Shown here: one piece after another, positions 1 to 8,985 of the stretch
Layout: each line of letters starts with the position of its first letter
Position numbering within the stretch: position 1 is the first letter of the stretch
Assembly: GCA_003220475.1 (NCBI GenBank)
Contig: QHSO01000010.1
Coordinates: 1-46,850, forward strand
Length of the DNA: 46,850 nucleotides
Source of the DNA: Candidatus Rokuibacteriota bacterium
GTDB taxonomy: Bacteria; Methylomirabilota; Methylomirabilia; Rokubacteriales; CSP1-6
Reading direction: 5' to 3'
Notes under the pieces: model-generated
What the model saw: only the letters and a program-made list of their open reading frames with translations
What the model was told of the DNA's origin: nothing
Databases searched by the model: none
Program-made: the position numbers and the translations under genes

Positions 1-997
1 TCTCGACGTGTTCGATGACCTCGGACGTGATCAGCGTGCCGACGCCGCCGGTCCGCAGCGGCAGCCGGTCGCCGCTCGCCAGCGCCAGCCGCGCGTGACG
101 GGGCCGCAGCCAGCGCAGCTTGCTGAGGCGGACGTCGATGCCGAGCGCCGTCGGCAGGCCGACGATGATGCGACTCGAGCCGCAGCCGACATCCACGATC
201 GGCTCGGCGCCCACCCATCCGCGGATGATCCGGTGACGCGCGCGCTGCCAGTAGCGCTGCAGCCAGATCGGGCTGTCGTAGGCGCGCCAGTCGTAGTCGG
301 CGGCGTTCACGGAGTTGCGCAGCTGCCACATACGCGCGAGCGTGCGCGTGAGCGCCCAGCCGAACTTCACGAGCCGCGCGTGCGAGCGGCCCGAGCCGCG
401 CGTCATGTAGTGGAACGGCACCTCGACCACACGCCAGCCCTCGGCGTGGGCGCGCACCAGCAGCTCCTCGAGGACGTCGAAGTCGCGCGCCGCCGGCCAC
501 AGGCCGTCGAGGACCTCGCGGCGATACATGCGAAAGCCGCTCGACAGGTCGCGCAGCGGCAGGGCGAGCACGCGCGCGTAGGCGCGATTGAGCACATGGC
601 TGAGCAGCCGCCGCAGCGGCGCCATGTCGGCGCGGCCGCCCGGGACGTAGCGCGACGCGATCAGCACGTCGGCCTCGTGCCGCCGCTTCCAGAGCTCCTG
701 CACGAACACGGGCCGATGCGAGAGGTCCGCATCCATGGTGAGGATAAAGGGCGCCGTCGTCGCTGCGAAGCCCTCCAGCAGTGCGCCGCCGTAGCCGCGC
801 TCGGTCTGGCTGACGACGCGCGCCCCTCCGCGCGCGGCCGCCTCGCGCGTGCCGTCGGCGGAGCCGCCGTCGGCGACCACGATCTCCGCGCTCACGCCGA
901 GGTCCTCCAGCACATCGCGTAGCAGGGGCAGCAGCACCGCGACGTTCTCGCGCTCGTTCCACGCCGGGATGACCACCGCCAGCTCCGGTGCCGTCAT
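1..997 (-). CDS. Bifunctional GT2 glycosyltransferase / SAM methyltransferase (C-terminus cut by window edge)
   Basis: This gene runs off the left edge, so only the first 332 residues are visible. Residues 1-230 form a GT-A fold, GT2 (dolichyl-phosphate mannosyltransferase-like) glycosyltransferase with PAWNE near residue 11, DGGSADGT at 43-50 and DADLSH at 89-94, the metal/nucleotide-sugar site. From about residue 266 a class I methyltransferase begins (VDVGCGSS, 268-275, SAM motif I) and is cut after the SEVIEH motif. A GT2 domain joined to a methyltransferase suggests transfer of a sugar and methylation of the same lipid-linked glycan. Its ATG (995-997) overlaps the TGA of the upstream glycosyltransferase gene by four bases, so it is the last visible member of the exopolysaccharide operon. 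The acceptor and sugar cannot be told from sequence. Confidence 0.88.
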   Translation of the reverse strand, partial: MTAPELAVVIPAWNERENVAVLLPLLRDVLEDLGVSAEIVVADGGSADGTREAAARGGARVVSQTERGYGGALLEGFAATTAPFILTMDADLSHRPVFVQELWKRRHEADVLIASRYVPGGRADMAPLRRLLSHVLNRAYARVLALPLRDLSSGFRMYRREVLDGLWPAARDFDVLEELLVRAHAEGWRVVEVPFHYMTRGSGRSHARLVKFGWALTRTLARMWQLRNSVNAADYDWRAYDSPIWLQRYWQRARHRIIRGWVGAEPIVDVGCGSSRIIVGLPTALGIDVRLSKLRWLRPRHARLALASGDRLPLRTGGVGTLITSEVIEHVE

Positions 998-3117
998 GGC
1001 GCGGCCTCACGCGCGCGCGGCACGAGCAGCCACGCGAGCACCGCGACGCCGGCGAGCTTGCCGGTCAGCAGGAGCGACGGGACGCCGGCGTGCAGCGCGG
1101 GGTAGCGGTCGAGCGAGTAGCGCGCGCCGATCAGCACGGCGGCGGCCATCAGCGCGACGCCCGCGCGCGGCGTGGCGTCGGCCGCGAGCACGAGCAGCGC
1201 CAGCGGCAACAGGAGCACGACGAGGTGGTGTTCCTCGGCAATCGGCGCGACGAGCGGCACCGCGGCGACGGCCAGGCCGAACGCCCGATCGAACGCCGCC
1301 GTGCCGGGCGCCGGCCGGCCGCGCAACGCGTACGCGATGCCGGTGAGGATCGCGGCGCTCGCGCCGAGGGCGAGCGGCTCGACGACGCGGGCACCGAGGG
1401 CGCCATCGAGCAGCCGGTGCAGCGCGGCGTGCGGCGCGATGTTCAGCGTCCACGCGTGCAGGTACGTCGGCATGGTCAGCACGTGGCGCGCCCAGTCGAG
1501 GTAGGCGGCGGGGCCGACGGTCACGGCGCCGGCGCCGAGGCCGGCGGCGGCCACGGCCGCGGCGCGATACGCGATGCCGCGCTGACCGATCCACGCGAGG
1601 GCGACGATCGGCAGCCCGAATTGCGGCTTGACGTGCAGGGCGAGCCCGAGCGCGACGGCGGCCAGCCAGGGCCGCGCGTTGCGCGCGCCCCACCAGCCGA
1701 CGGTCATCAGGGCGAGCACGAGCACGTTTGCCTGGCCGAGATGCAGCGTCTCCACCAGTGGCTGGAAGAGCGCCGTCATTGCCAGCAGCGCGACGAGCCG
1801 TGCAGGCTCAACGGCGCGGCGCCGCAGCAGCAGCGCTGCCGTCGCGAGCAGGAGGCCCTGCCCCAGCGCCAACCACGCGAGCGCCGCACCACGGAACGGC
1901 AGCCACGTCCAGGGGCGCATCGCGACATAGAACAACGGCGGGTACATCAGCGGCGCGCCGGCGGCGCGCACGCCGAGCTCCTGACCCAGGCGCGCGGTCA
2001 CGGCCGGATCGAAGACGTCCCCGCCCCCGGCGACGTGCATGGCCAACGCGTAGTAGTGCGCGAAGTCGATGAATCCGCTGTCGGCCGCGATGTGCGCCAC
2101 GGTTGCGGCGTACGCCGCCACCAGCAGCGCGGCGATCACTGCGAGCGCCGTCGCGGCCGGCACACGCGCGCGCGGCGCGCGCGCGACGTCGGCGCGGCAC
2201 GCTTCGCTCGCCCGGGCGCGCGCGTCGAGCGCCGCCGAGCCCGTGACGCGCGCGGCCACACCCAGCGTCGCCGCGCGCACGGCGAGCTCGATGCTCGCCA
2301 GCGCGCCCGCGACGCCGCCGCCCCAGCCCGGGAAGTGCTTGTCGAAGTACGCGACGCGGCTCAGGTACGCCTCGCGCAGCATCCGCGCGGCACTCCTGGC
2401 CGCGGACGCGCCCCAATGATGGACCGCGACGGCGTCCGGCACGTAGCGCAGACGGAAGCCCGCCTCGCCGAGCCGCGCACAGAGGTCGACGTCCTCCATG
2501 TACATGAAGAAGCGCGGATCGAACCCGTCGACGGTCTCGAACGCCTTGCGGCGCACGAGCAGGCACGCCGCGCCACCCCACGCCACGTCGTGGGCCGCCG
2601 CGTGGCGGCGCAGTGCGCCGCGCAGCAGCAGACTCTTGAGCACCGGCCTCCGGTAGAGCGCATGCGTCAGGGAGGACCGGAACAGCACGTCGGCCGCGTG
2701 GGTCCACGGCGTCGGCAGCGCATCGTGAACAGACGGTTGCAGCGTGCCGTCGGCGTTGACGAGGCGCGCGAACACCGCGCCGAGCGCCGCATCGGCGTGG
2801 AGCACGCCGCGCAGCGTCGCGAGCGCGCCGGGCTCGAGCTCGCAGTCGCTGTTCAGGATCAAGATCGCGCGGCCCGTGCCCGCCGCCGCGCCGAGGTTGC
2901 ACGCGCGACCGAAGCCGAGGTTGTCGGCGCTCTGGATCAGTCGCACCCGCGGAAACTTCGAGGCCACCATCGCCTGCGAGCCGTCGCTCGAACCGTTGTC
3001 GACGACGACGGTCTCGACGCGCAGCCCGTCGGCGGCGCCCTCGAGCGCCGACAGACAGCGCGCGAGGTGCTCACGCGTGTTCCACGACACCACCACAGCG
3101 GTCACGTCTGGTGTCAC
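994..3117 (-). CDS. Fused GT2 glycosyltransferase and GT87 (DUF2029-like) membrane mannosyltransferase
   Basis: The 707-residue protein has two different glycosyltransferase modules. Residues 1-300 are a GT2 rhamnosyltransferase-like domain (VVVSWNT near 8-14, DNGSSDGS at 40-47, LNSDCE at 88-93, MEDVDLC at 207-213). Residues from about 322 to the end are a polytopic membrane domain of the GT87/DUF2029 type, with the DFAHYYALAMHVAGGGDVFDP entry motif and many Leu/Ala-rich helices. GT2 enzymes use nucleotide sugars in the cytosol, whereas GT87 enzymes use polyprenyl-phosphate sugars at the outer membrane face, so the fusion may couple both steps. GTG at 3117 overlaps the TGA of the upstream gene (GTGA). 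Since other genes in this window have internal losses, a fusion created by a deletion between two genes is an alternative. Confidence 0.85.
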   Translation of the reverse strand: MTPDVTAVVVSWNTREHLARCLSALEGAADGLRVETVVVDNGSSDGSQAMVASKFPRVRLIQSADNLGFGRACNLGAAAGTGRAILILNSDCELEPGALATLRGVLHADAALGAVFARLVNADGTLQPSVHDALPTPWTHAADVLFRSSLTHALYRRPVLKSLLLRGALRRHAAAHDVAWGGAACLLVRRKAFETVDGFDPRFFMYMEDVDLCARLGEAGFRLRYVPDAVAVHHWGASAARSAARMLREAYLSRVAYFDKHFPGWGGGVAGALASIELAVRAATLGVAARVTGSAALDARARASEACRADVARAPRARVPAATALAVIAALLVAAYAATVAHIAADSGFIDFAHYYALAMHVAGGGDVFDPAVTARLGQELGVRAAGAPLMYPPLFYVAMRPWTWLPFRGAALAWLALGQGLLLATAALLLRRRAVEPARLVALLAMTALFQPLVETLHLGQANVLVLALMTVGWWGARNARPWLAAVALGLALHVKPQFGLPIVALAWIGQRGIAYRAAAVAAAGLGAGAVTVGPAAYLDWARHVLTMPTYLHAWTLNIAPHAALHRLLDGALGARVVEPLALGASAAILTGIAYALRGRPAPGTAAFDRAFGLAVAAVPLVAPIAEEHHLVVLLLPLALLVLAADATPRAGVALMAAAVLIGARYSLDRYPALHAGVPSLLLTGKLAGVAVLAWLLVPRAREAAP

Positions 3118-4244
3118 CGCCCTCGCCTCCCCGCCAGCGCGTCGTCGTAGACGGCGAGCATCCGGGCGACGTGGCGCTCGATCGTGAAGTCGTGGGCCAC
3201 GCGAACGACGCCGGCGGCGCCGAACCGCGCGCGCAGCCGCGCGTCGGCGGCGAGCGTGCCGATGGCGTGCGCGAGCGCCGCCGGATCACGCGGCGGCACG
3301 AGCACGCCGTCGACGCCACTGCGGACGATCTCGGGCGTGCCACCGCTGTTCGTGGCCACGATCGCGGTGCCGGAGGCCATCGCCTCGAACAGCACGCGGC
3401 CGCACGGCTCGGCGTCGGAGGCGAGGACGAGGACGTCGAGCCCACGCATCACGACGGGGACGTCGCGGCGATAACCGACGAACCGAATCCTGTCCTCGCG
3501 GCCCGCGTCCTTCACGACGCGGTGAAGCGTGTCGGCGCGCCACGCGTCCTCGTCGAACAGCGGATCGCCCACGACGACGAAGTGCGCGTCGAGTCCCCCG
3601 TCGAGCAGCCGCAACGCGGCCTCGACGAAGTGCTCGTGGCCCTTGCCGAGGCCGATCCGCCCGACGATGCCGACGAGCGGCGCCGGGTCGGGCACGCCGA
3701 GCTCGCGGCGGAAGGACGCGCGGGGCACGCCGGGATGGAACTCGCGCGTGTCGACCGCGTTGATGATGGTGACCGAGCGATCCCAGCCGCGACTGGCCAC
3801 GAACCGCCGGCGGATCGCGTCCGCGTTGCAGACGATGCGAGTGGCCAGCGGTGCGAGCGCACGGTCGACGTCCCACATGCCGCCGGCGATCAGATTGCGC
3901 GCGTGCCAGACGACCGGCACGCCGGTCAGCCGGCCGGCGAGTCCCGCCGGCACGTTGGTCTGCGGCCCGTTCGAGTGCAGCAGATCGATGCGATGGCCGC
4001 GCACGAGTCGCACGAGCCGCGCCACCGCGCCGAGCACGCCGGCGACGCGGCGCAGCGGCACGAAGTCCAGCGGCAGCGTCGTGACGCCGTCGGCGGCCAG
4101 CGCCGCGACGAAAGCACCACGCGCGGGGCCCGCGAAGAGTGGCTGGACCCGCGCGCGATCGAGATGGGGCATCAGCAGCCGCAGGCTGGCCTCGGCGCCG
4201 CTCAGCGCGCCCACGTGATGCAGGTAGAGAACCCTAGCGGCCAC
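3114..4244 (-). CDS. GT4 family glycosyltransferase
   Basis: The 376-residue protein is a GT-B fold, GT4 enzyme that adds one sugar to the growing lipid-linked repeat unit at the cytosolic face. The N-terminal acceptor domain starts VAARVLYLHHVGALSGAE. The C-terminal donor domain has VGIVGRIGLGKGHEHFVEA and the EX7E motif (EPCGRVLFE, followed by AMASGTAIVATNSGG and TPEIV), which binds the nucleotide-sugar. I chose the GTG at 4244 because it gives a start right before the first beta strand; it overlaps the end of the preceding glycosyltransferase gene by about eleven bases when that gene is read in its expected frame. The TGA at 3114 overlaps the start of the next gene. The protein looks full length. 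Confidence 0.9.
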   Translation of the reverse strand: MAARVLYLHHVGALSGAEASLRLLMPHLDRARVQPLFAGPARGAFVAALAADGVTTLPLDFVPLRRVAGVLGAVARLVRLVRGHRIDLLHSNGPQTNVPAGLAGRLTGVPVVWHARNLIAGGMWDVDRALAPLATRIVCNADAIRRRFVASRGWDRSVTIINAVDTREFHPGVPRASFRRELGVPDPAPLVGIVGRIGLGKGHEHFVEAALRLLDGGLDAHFVVVGDPLFDEDAWRADTLHRVVKDAGREDRIRFVGYRRDVPVVMRGLDVLVLASDAEPCGRVLFEAMASGTAIVATNSGGTPEIVRSGVDGVLVPPRDPAALAHAIGTLAADARLRARFGAAGVVRVAHDFTIERHVARMLAVYDDALAGRRGR

Positions 4245-5269
4245 GGCCTCGCTCGGCGGCGCGCGCGAGCACGCGCTCGTAGCCCGCGGCGACGCTGTCC
4301 CAGCCATAGCGCCGTCGAGCGCACGGTCACGACGGGCCGCCCGTAGCTCATCGCCTGCGCGACGACGAGCCCGAATGTCTCGTAGGTCGAGTGGAACGCA
4401 AAGACGTCGCACGCCTCGAAGTAGCCCGCGAGCGCGGCGCGGGGGATGTAACCGACGAAGCGCACGTGCTTGTCGATGCCGAGCTCCGCGGCCAGCGCGC
4501 GCAGCCCGGGCGCCTCGGGCCCGGTGCCGCCGATCACGAGGGTCACCGCCGTGCCGCCGTCGAGGCAGTGGCGCAGCGCGTGCAGAAGCGCGTCCACGCG
4601 CTTTTCCGGTGCGAGGCGCTGCAGCGCGAACACGAGGCAGTCGTCCGGCGACACCTCGAGCGCCGCGCGCACCGCCCGGCCGTCGCCGGCCGGCGGCGGA
4701 AGCTCCACGCCATTCACCACCACCTCGCCGCGGCCGCGTCCGGCGCCGTAGATTGCGTCCCGACAGTATCCGGAGACGTAGGTCGTTTCGCTCACGAGCG
4801 CGATGAGCGCGCGCTGCCACCAGCGCCACAGCGCCGGCACGCCGGGCCCAGGAACGTCGCGGCCGTTCAGCGTGAGCACCGTCGGCACGCCGAACGTGCG
4901 CTCGGCCACGACGGCGGCGAGGCCGGTCGGCATCGCATAGTGCACGTTCAGCACGTCGGGACGCGCGGCGGCGATGGCGCGACGCACGGCCGCCACGGCC
5001 GACAGCGAGAACGGCGGCAGCGCGCCGGCCGTCCAGCGGTGTCCGCGCACGCGCATCAACGTCACGCGGTCCTCGTACCGCTCGACGGCAAAGTTCACGA
5101 GGCCGTCGTACTCCGACGAGCCGTGGTCGCGGCGCAGCGACTCGGCGAGCCAGGGCGTCAGCACGCGAACGTCGTGACGGCGGGCGAGGCGTCGGTAGAC
5201 CTCCAGCAGCACGAGCTCGGCGCCGCCGACGACGGGCAAGAACGTCGGCGTGAGGACGAGGATCCTCAT
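4202..5269 (-). CDS. GT4 family glycosyltransferase, internally deleted and frameshifted
   Basis: This starts with ATG at 5269 (overlapping the upstream TGA) and reads as a typical GT4 enzyme: MRILVLTPTFLPVVGGAE, RLAPEKRVDALLHAL, then ETFGLVVAQAMSYGRPVV, the EX7E region with the second Glu replaced by Gln. Immediately after RPVVTVRST the sequence leaves the family. The next recognisable block, YGWDSVAAGYERVLARAAER followed by a stop at 4234, is the usual GT4 C-terminal helix but lies in another frame. The roughly 50-70 residues that normally link the two (PEVV...GLLV...) are missing. In the present reading frame translation continues to 4202 with an unrelated Arg-rich tail. It was probably an intact sugar transferase; either the gene is broken or the assembly has lost sequence near 4308-4322. 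Confidence 0.78.
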   Translation of the reverse strand: MRILVLTPTFLPVVGGAELVLLEVYRRLARRHDVRVLTPWLAESLRRDHGSSEYDGLVNFAVERYEDRVTLMRVRGHRWTAGALPPFSLSAVAAVRRAIAAARPDVLNVHYAMPTGLAAVVAERTFGVPTVLTLNGRDVPGPGVPALWRWWQRALIALVSETTYVSGYCRDAIYGAGRGRGEVVVNGVELPPPAGDGRAVRAALEVSPDDCLVFALQRLAPEKRVDALLHALRHCLDGGTAVTLVIGGTGPEAPGLRALAAELGIDKHVRFVGYIPRAALAGYFEACDVFAFHSTYETFGLVVAQAMSYGRPVVTVRSTALWLGQRRRGLRARARARRRARPWPLGFSTCITWAR

Positions 5270-6360
5270 CCGAGCACCCGGCGGTAGACGGCGCGCGTCT
5301 CCTCGGCGATGCTCGGCCACGCCAGGCGGTCGGCGAGCTTGCGCGCGCCCCTGGCCAGCCGCGCGCGCTGCGCCCGCGAGTCCAGCAGCCGGGCGATGCG
5401 CGCGGCGAGCGCGGGGGCGTCGCGCGGCGGGACGAGGGCGACGTTGTCGCCGTCGCGGAGGTAACTCGACGGCAGGCTCGCCGATGTGCTCACCACCGGC
5501 ATACCGTGCGCGAGCGCCGCCAGCAGACTGCCCCGGCGCATCGACGCGCCGGCATCGAACGGCGCTACGAAGAGGTCGGCGACGGCGAGAATGCGCGAAA
5601 CGTCCTCGGCGTCGCGGCGCCCCGCCCAGGTCACGGCGCGCGCGACGCCGAGCTGGACGGCGAGCGCCTCGAGATCGGAGCGATATGCGCGGTCGGTCTC
5701 GCGCGTGTCGCCCACCACGACGAGCCGCGCCTCGGGGTGCGTCGTCCTCACGATCGCCAGCGCCGCGAGCAGCGTCTCCATGCCCTTGCCCGGGTAGACG
5801 AGTCCGAAGTGCGCGAGCAGCGGCGCCTGCGGCGAGGCGCCGAGCGACGCGCGCGTCACGGCGGTGTCGCCGGGCGACGCGATCGGGATGTTGGATCCGA
5901 TCGGGATCTCGGTCATGCGCCGCACGACCCAGGGCAGCCGGCGCCGGACCATCGCGGTGACTTCCTCGTTGGCGGCGACGACCTGGGTGGCGCTCGTCAG
6001 GAGCCAGAGCGCGCGGGCGCCCGAGCGCAGTCTGCTGCGGTCGAGCAGCGTATGGAAGGTCACGACGGTCGGGATGGAGAGCGTCGCGCGCAGCGCGCGG
6101 ACGCGATCGCGGTAGAGATCGGGCGCGTACTGCAGGTTCACCACGTCGGCGGCGACGACACGCCACCACGGCGCGGGCGCGTCGAGGATCGGCAGCACGG
6201 TGACCGCGCCGTGTCCCGGGCCGCGCCACCTTGCCGAGGCGACGACGGTGACCTGATCACCGCGGCGCACGAGCTCCTCGGCGAGGCAGCGCGTGTAGTC
6301 GCCGACGCCGCACGTCATGTCTTGCGGCGGGTACGACGGGCATGCAATCAGGACGCGCAC
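5266..6360 (-). CDS. GT4 family glycosyltransferase
   Basis: The 364-residue protein begins VRVLIACPSYPPQDMTCGVGDYTRCLAEEL. The GVGDY loop near residue 18 is typical of GT4 enzymes that use a Gly-rich loop to hold the donor phosphate. The C-terminal domain has LAHFGLVYPGKGMETLLAAL and GASMRRGSLLAALAHGMPVV, the equivalent of the donor-binding EX7E segment. GTG at 6360 is chosen as start because the hydrophobic first strand begins directly after it; it overlaps the end of the upstream membrane glycosyltransferase by 13 bases. The TGA at 5266 overlaps the next ATG. It is likely one of the sugar-adding enzymes of the repeat unit; its specificity is not predictable. Confidence 0.88.
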   Translation of the reverse strand: MRVLIACPSYPPQDMTCGVGDYTRCLAEELVRRGDQVTVVASARWRGPGHGAVTVLPILDAPAPWWRVVAADVVNLQYAPDLYRDRVRALRATLSIPTVVTFHTLLDRSRLRSGARALWLLTSATQVVAANEEVTAMVRRRLPWVVRRMTEIPIGSNIPIASPGDTAVTRASLGASPQAPLLAHFGLVYPGKGMETLLAALAIVRTTHPEARLVVVGDTRETDRAYRSDLEALAVQLGVARAVTWAGRRDAEDVSRILAVADLFVAPFDAGASMRRGSLLAALAHGMPVVSTSASLPSSYLRDGDNVALVPPRDAPALAARIARLLDSRAQRARLARGARKLADRLAWPSIAEETRAVYRRVLG

Positions 6361-7723
6361 GCCGGCACCTCCACCACGTGCGGCCGCCACACGCGCGTGA
6401 CGAGCCGGCCGATGCCCAGCAGCGCCAGCACATTGAGGCCCAAGAACAGCGTCTGATGCAGCGTCAGCGTGAGCCCCTCCCGCGTCGGCAGCCGCGCGAG
6501 CAGATCGCGCGCGCTCACCTCGGGGCGGGCCACGACGGTGTGCAGCGTCTCGAGGCCCGTCCACGCCGGCAGCGCCTCCTTGAAGAGCACGCCCATGCCC
6601 GTGCCGGACACGAACGTCTTGAGCGCATAGGGCAGCGCGTTCGGCACCGGCGCGAACCCTGCCTGCGCGCCGAGGTAAGCACAGACCAACGACGGCACCG
6701 CCAGCATCAGCAGTGCGCGACGGCTCGCACGCTCGAGCGCCGCGCCCGTGAACGCGGCCAGCAGCGGTAGCGCCGGGAACAGGTACCGGGCGCCGAGCCC
6801 GTGCGACCACGAGGCGGCACGCCGCGCCACGCGGCGGCGAGGCCCGACGGCGCGGCCAGCAGAAACGGCGAATAGAGGAACAACCCGCCGCGCGGACCCA
6901 CGACGAAGTCGGCCACGATGGCCGCCTTGGGCGCGGCGAACCGTGTCGAGAGCCCCGTGATCGCGGAATACGACGTGCGCCATGGCGCACCGAACAGCCA
7001 CGCGTCGTAGGCGCCGAGGACGGCGACGAGCGGCAGCCCGCCGAGCACGAACGCGGCCGCGTCGCGCGCCCCGTCGCGTGCGAGGACGACGAGCGCGAGC
7101 AACGGCGCCAGCAGTGCGGCGGAGTGGGTCAGCAACACGGCCAATCCGGTCAGAACGCCGGCACCGGTGCGGCGCCACGCGTCGCCGTCGCCGAGCGCGA
7201 GCCGCACCGCGCTGGTGATGGCGAGCGCGGTAAGGCTTTCCTTCGTCAGCATGGTGCCGAACTGGAAGGCTTGCGTTCCGAGCGCGAACAGCAGCGCGGC
7301 GAGGAGGCGGCCGCGTCGCGTGGCGCCGACCCAGCCGGCCAGCCACGCCACCTGCACCGCGGTGAGCGCCATCGCCGGCGCGCACAGCAGCAGGATCGCC
7401 ACCGCGTTCACGGCTTCGAGCCCGCTCCAGCCGTCGACGGGGGCGCCGCCCGCTGCACGCCAAACCGCATAGAGCGGTGCGATTGCCAGCGCCGTACCGA
7501 ACGGCACGCCGGGCACGATGCGCCCGTCGCGCGCGGTGGCGGTGTCCTTGCCCTCGTAGAGCGGCCAGCGCGTCAGGCTCCAGCGGCCGGTGTCGACGAG
7601 CGACACGGCCGCGTCGACGAAGTTGTCGCTGTTCGAGAACTGCAGCCACGGATTCCAGAAGACGGCGTACACCAGCAGCGCCGTGACGAAGATGCGTGCG
7701 CCATCCGAGCGCAGCAGGATCAC
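6348..7723 (-). pseudogene. GT39/ArnT-like polytopic membrane glycosyltransferase, disrupted by internal loss and frameshift
   Basis: From GTG at 7723 the frame reads VILLRSDGARIFVTALLVYAVFWNPWLQ and continues through several hydrophobic helices and LTKESLTALAI to LFLYSPFLLAAPSGLAAAWRG. It then turns into nonsense and stops at 6707. The continuation, SWSHGLGARYLFPALPLLAAFTGAALE to the stop at 6348, lies in a different frame. In related membrane glycosyltransferases the LFLYSPFLL helix is followed by about 40-50 residues before the (W)GxRYLxPxLPL helix, so a block is missing near 6812-6830 and the total length (1376 bases) is not a multiple of three. The intact protein would use a polyprenyl-phosphate sugar at the periplasmic side. 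GTG overlaps the upstream TGA at 7720. This is either a real pseudogene or an assembly error. Confidence 0.75.
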
Positions 7724-8985
7724 CGCGTCGCCTCCGCCGGACGCCGCAACGTCGTGAGCGTCAGCGCGGCGAGGATGGCGAGCCCGTACGTCTTGATCCC
7801 GGCCAGCAGCACGGCGGGCCCACTCGCCAGCCGCGGGTGCTGGTAGTAATCGTCGATGGCGCCGATGAGCACCAGCGCGATCGCCAGCCAGAGCGCGGGC
7901 GCCGGTGAGCCGTCGCGCAGCCTCGCCTCGACGAGCACGGCGAGCGGCAGCAGCGTGAAGACGAGATGGTTGATCGTCGTATTGGGCGTGACGAGCAAGA
8001 GCACGAGCATCACGAGGCCGAGCTCCGGCACCAGGCGCGCCGGCACGATCGGTCCCGACGGTCGTACGGCCACGGCAGCGATCGCGAGCACGGCGAGCGA
8101 GGCGATCATGCCGACCGTACGCCAGACGCCGAGCGGCACCGACGGCGCCAGGCCGTGGCCCGTCGCGACGATCCAGCCCGGCAGCGAGAGGTTGCCCAGC
8201 TGACCGGGTAGCGTGGCGTAGCCGTATTGCGGCGCGACGCGCGTGGCGTATTCCACGGTCGCCGCCCAGCCGACGGTCGTCGTGGCCAGCGCGGTGCACG
8301 CGACGGCGACGGCGAGGGCCACGCCGCAGGCGAGCCACTTGCGCCGCCACGCAAGCCAGCCGATGAACAGCGCCGGATGCACTCGCAGCGCCGTCGCGAC
8401 GCCGAGCGCTACGCCGCCGAGGACGACGCGGCCGGACACGAGCGACCACACGAACAGCGCGAGCAGCGCCAGCACCAGCGCGTTGATCTGGCCGAGCCCC
8501 ATGGAGTTCTCGAGCGGCTCCCACGCGAGAAAGATCGCCGCGAGCGTCAGCGCCGCCGCGGGGCTCAGCGCGGCCGCGCGCACGAGCCACGCGAAGGCGG
8601 CCACGAGCAGGGCGACGCTCACGGCGAGCCACGCGGCGACCGCGGAACGCCAGGCGAGCGCGCTGAACGGCAGGAATGGCAGCACGGCAAACGGCGGGTA
8701 CGAGAAGGCGTGGATGTGCACGAGCCCCTCGTGGGCGTGCAGCGTGCCCAGCCGCTGTGCCTCGGCAACCAGCGCGGCGTTGCGATTCACACCCTCGACA
8801 CGATCCATTCCGGGGTCGTAGAACGGGATCCCGGCACGATGCAGGTGCGCGGCCGTATAGAGGATCGCGAAATCGCGCGCGTCGCCGTGGCGCGCGGCGT
8901 GCAGCGTGCGCACTGCGAAGCGGCCGCCGAGGAGCGCCACGACGAGGGCCAGCGCGACGACGGCGACGGGGACCCGCGCGATCAT
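7720..8985 (-). CDS. GT87 (DUF2029) family membrane glycosyltransferase
   Basis: The 421-residue protein is almost entirely transmembrane (about ten hydrophobic segments). It carries the GT87 signature after the first helix: DFAILYTAAHLHRAGIPFYDP, then HAFSYPPFAVLPFLPFSAL and GLGQINALVLALLALFVW. Such enzymes, known from mycobacterial mannan synthesis, transfer mannose or similar sugars from a polyprenyl-phosphate donor in the extracytoplasmic space. The ATG at 8985 overlaps the upstream TGA, and its own TGA overlaps the GTG of the next gene. It resembles the C-terminal half of the fused protein at 994-3117. It looks intact. Confidence 0.87.
   Translation of the reverse strand: MIARVPVAVVALALVVALLGGRFAVRTLHAARHGDARDFAILYTAAHLHRAGIPFYDPGMDRVEGVNRNAALVAEAQRLGTLHAHEGLVHIHAFSYPPFAVLPFLPFSALAWRSAVAAWLAVSVALLVAAFAWLVRAAALSPAAALTLAAIFLAWEPLENSMGLGQINALVLALLALFVWSLVSGRVVLGGVALGVATALRVHPALFIGWLAWRRKWLACGVALAVAVACTALATTTVGWAATVEYATRVAPQYGYATLPGQLGNLSLPGWIVATGHGLAPSVPLGVWRTVGMIASLAVLAIAAVAVRPSGPIVPARLVPELGLVMLVLLLVTPNTTINHLVFTLLPLAVLVEARLRDGSPAPALWLAIALVLIGAIDDYYQHPRLASGPAVLLAGIKTYGLAILAALTLTTLRRPAEATR

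Noticed and set aside
988-3150. Long plus-strand open frame antisense to the GT2/GT87 gene
   Set aside because: It is an Arg/His-rich product of GC bias; the minus strand encodes a clear, motif-rich protein with coupled neighbours.
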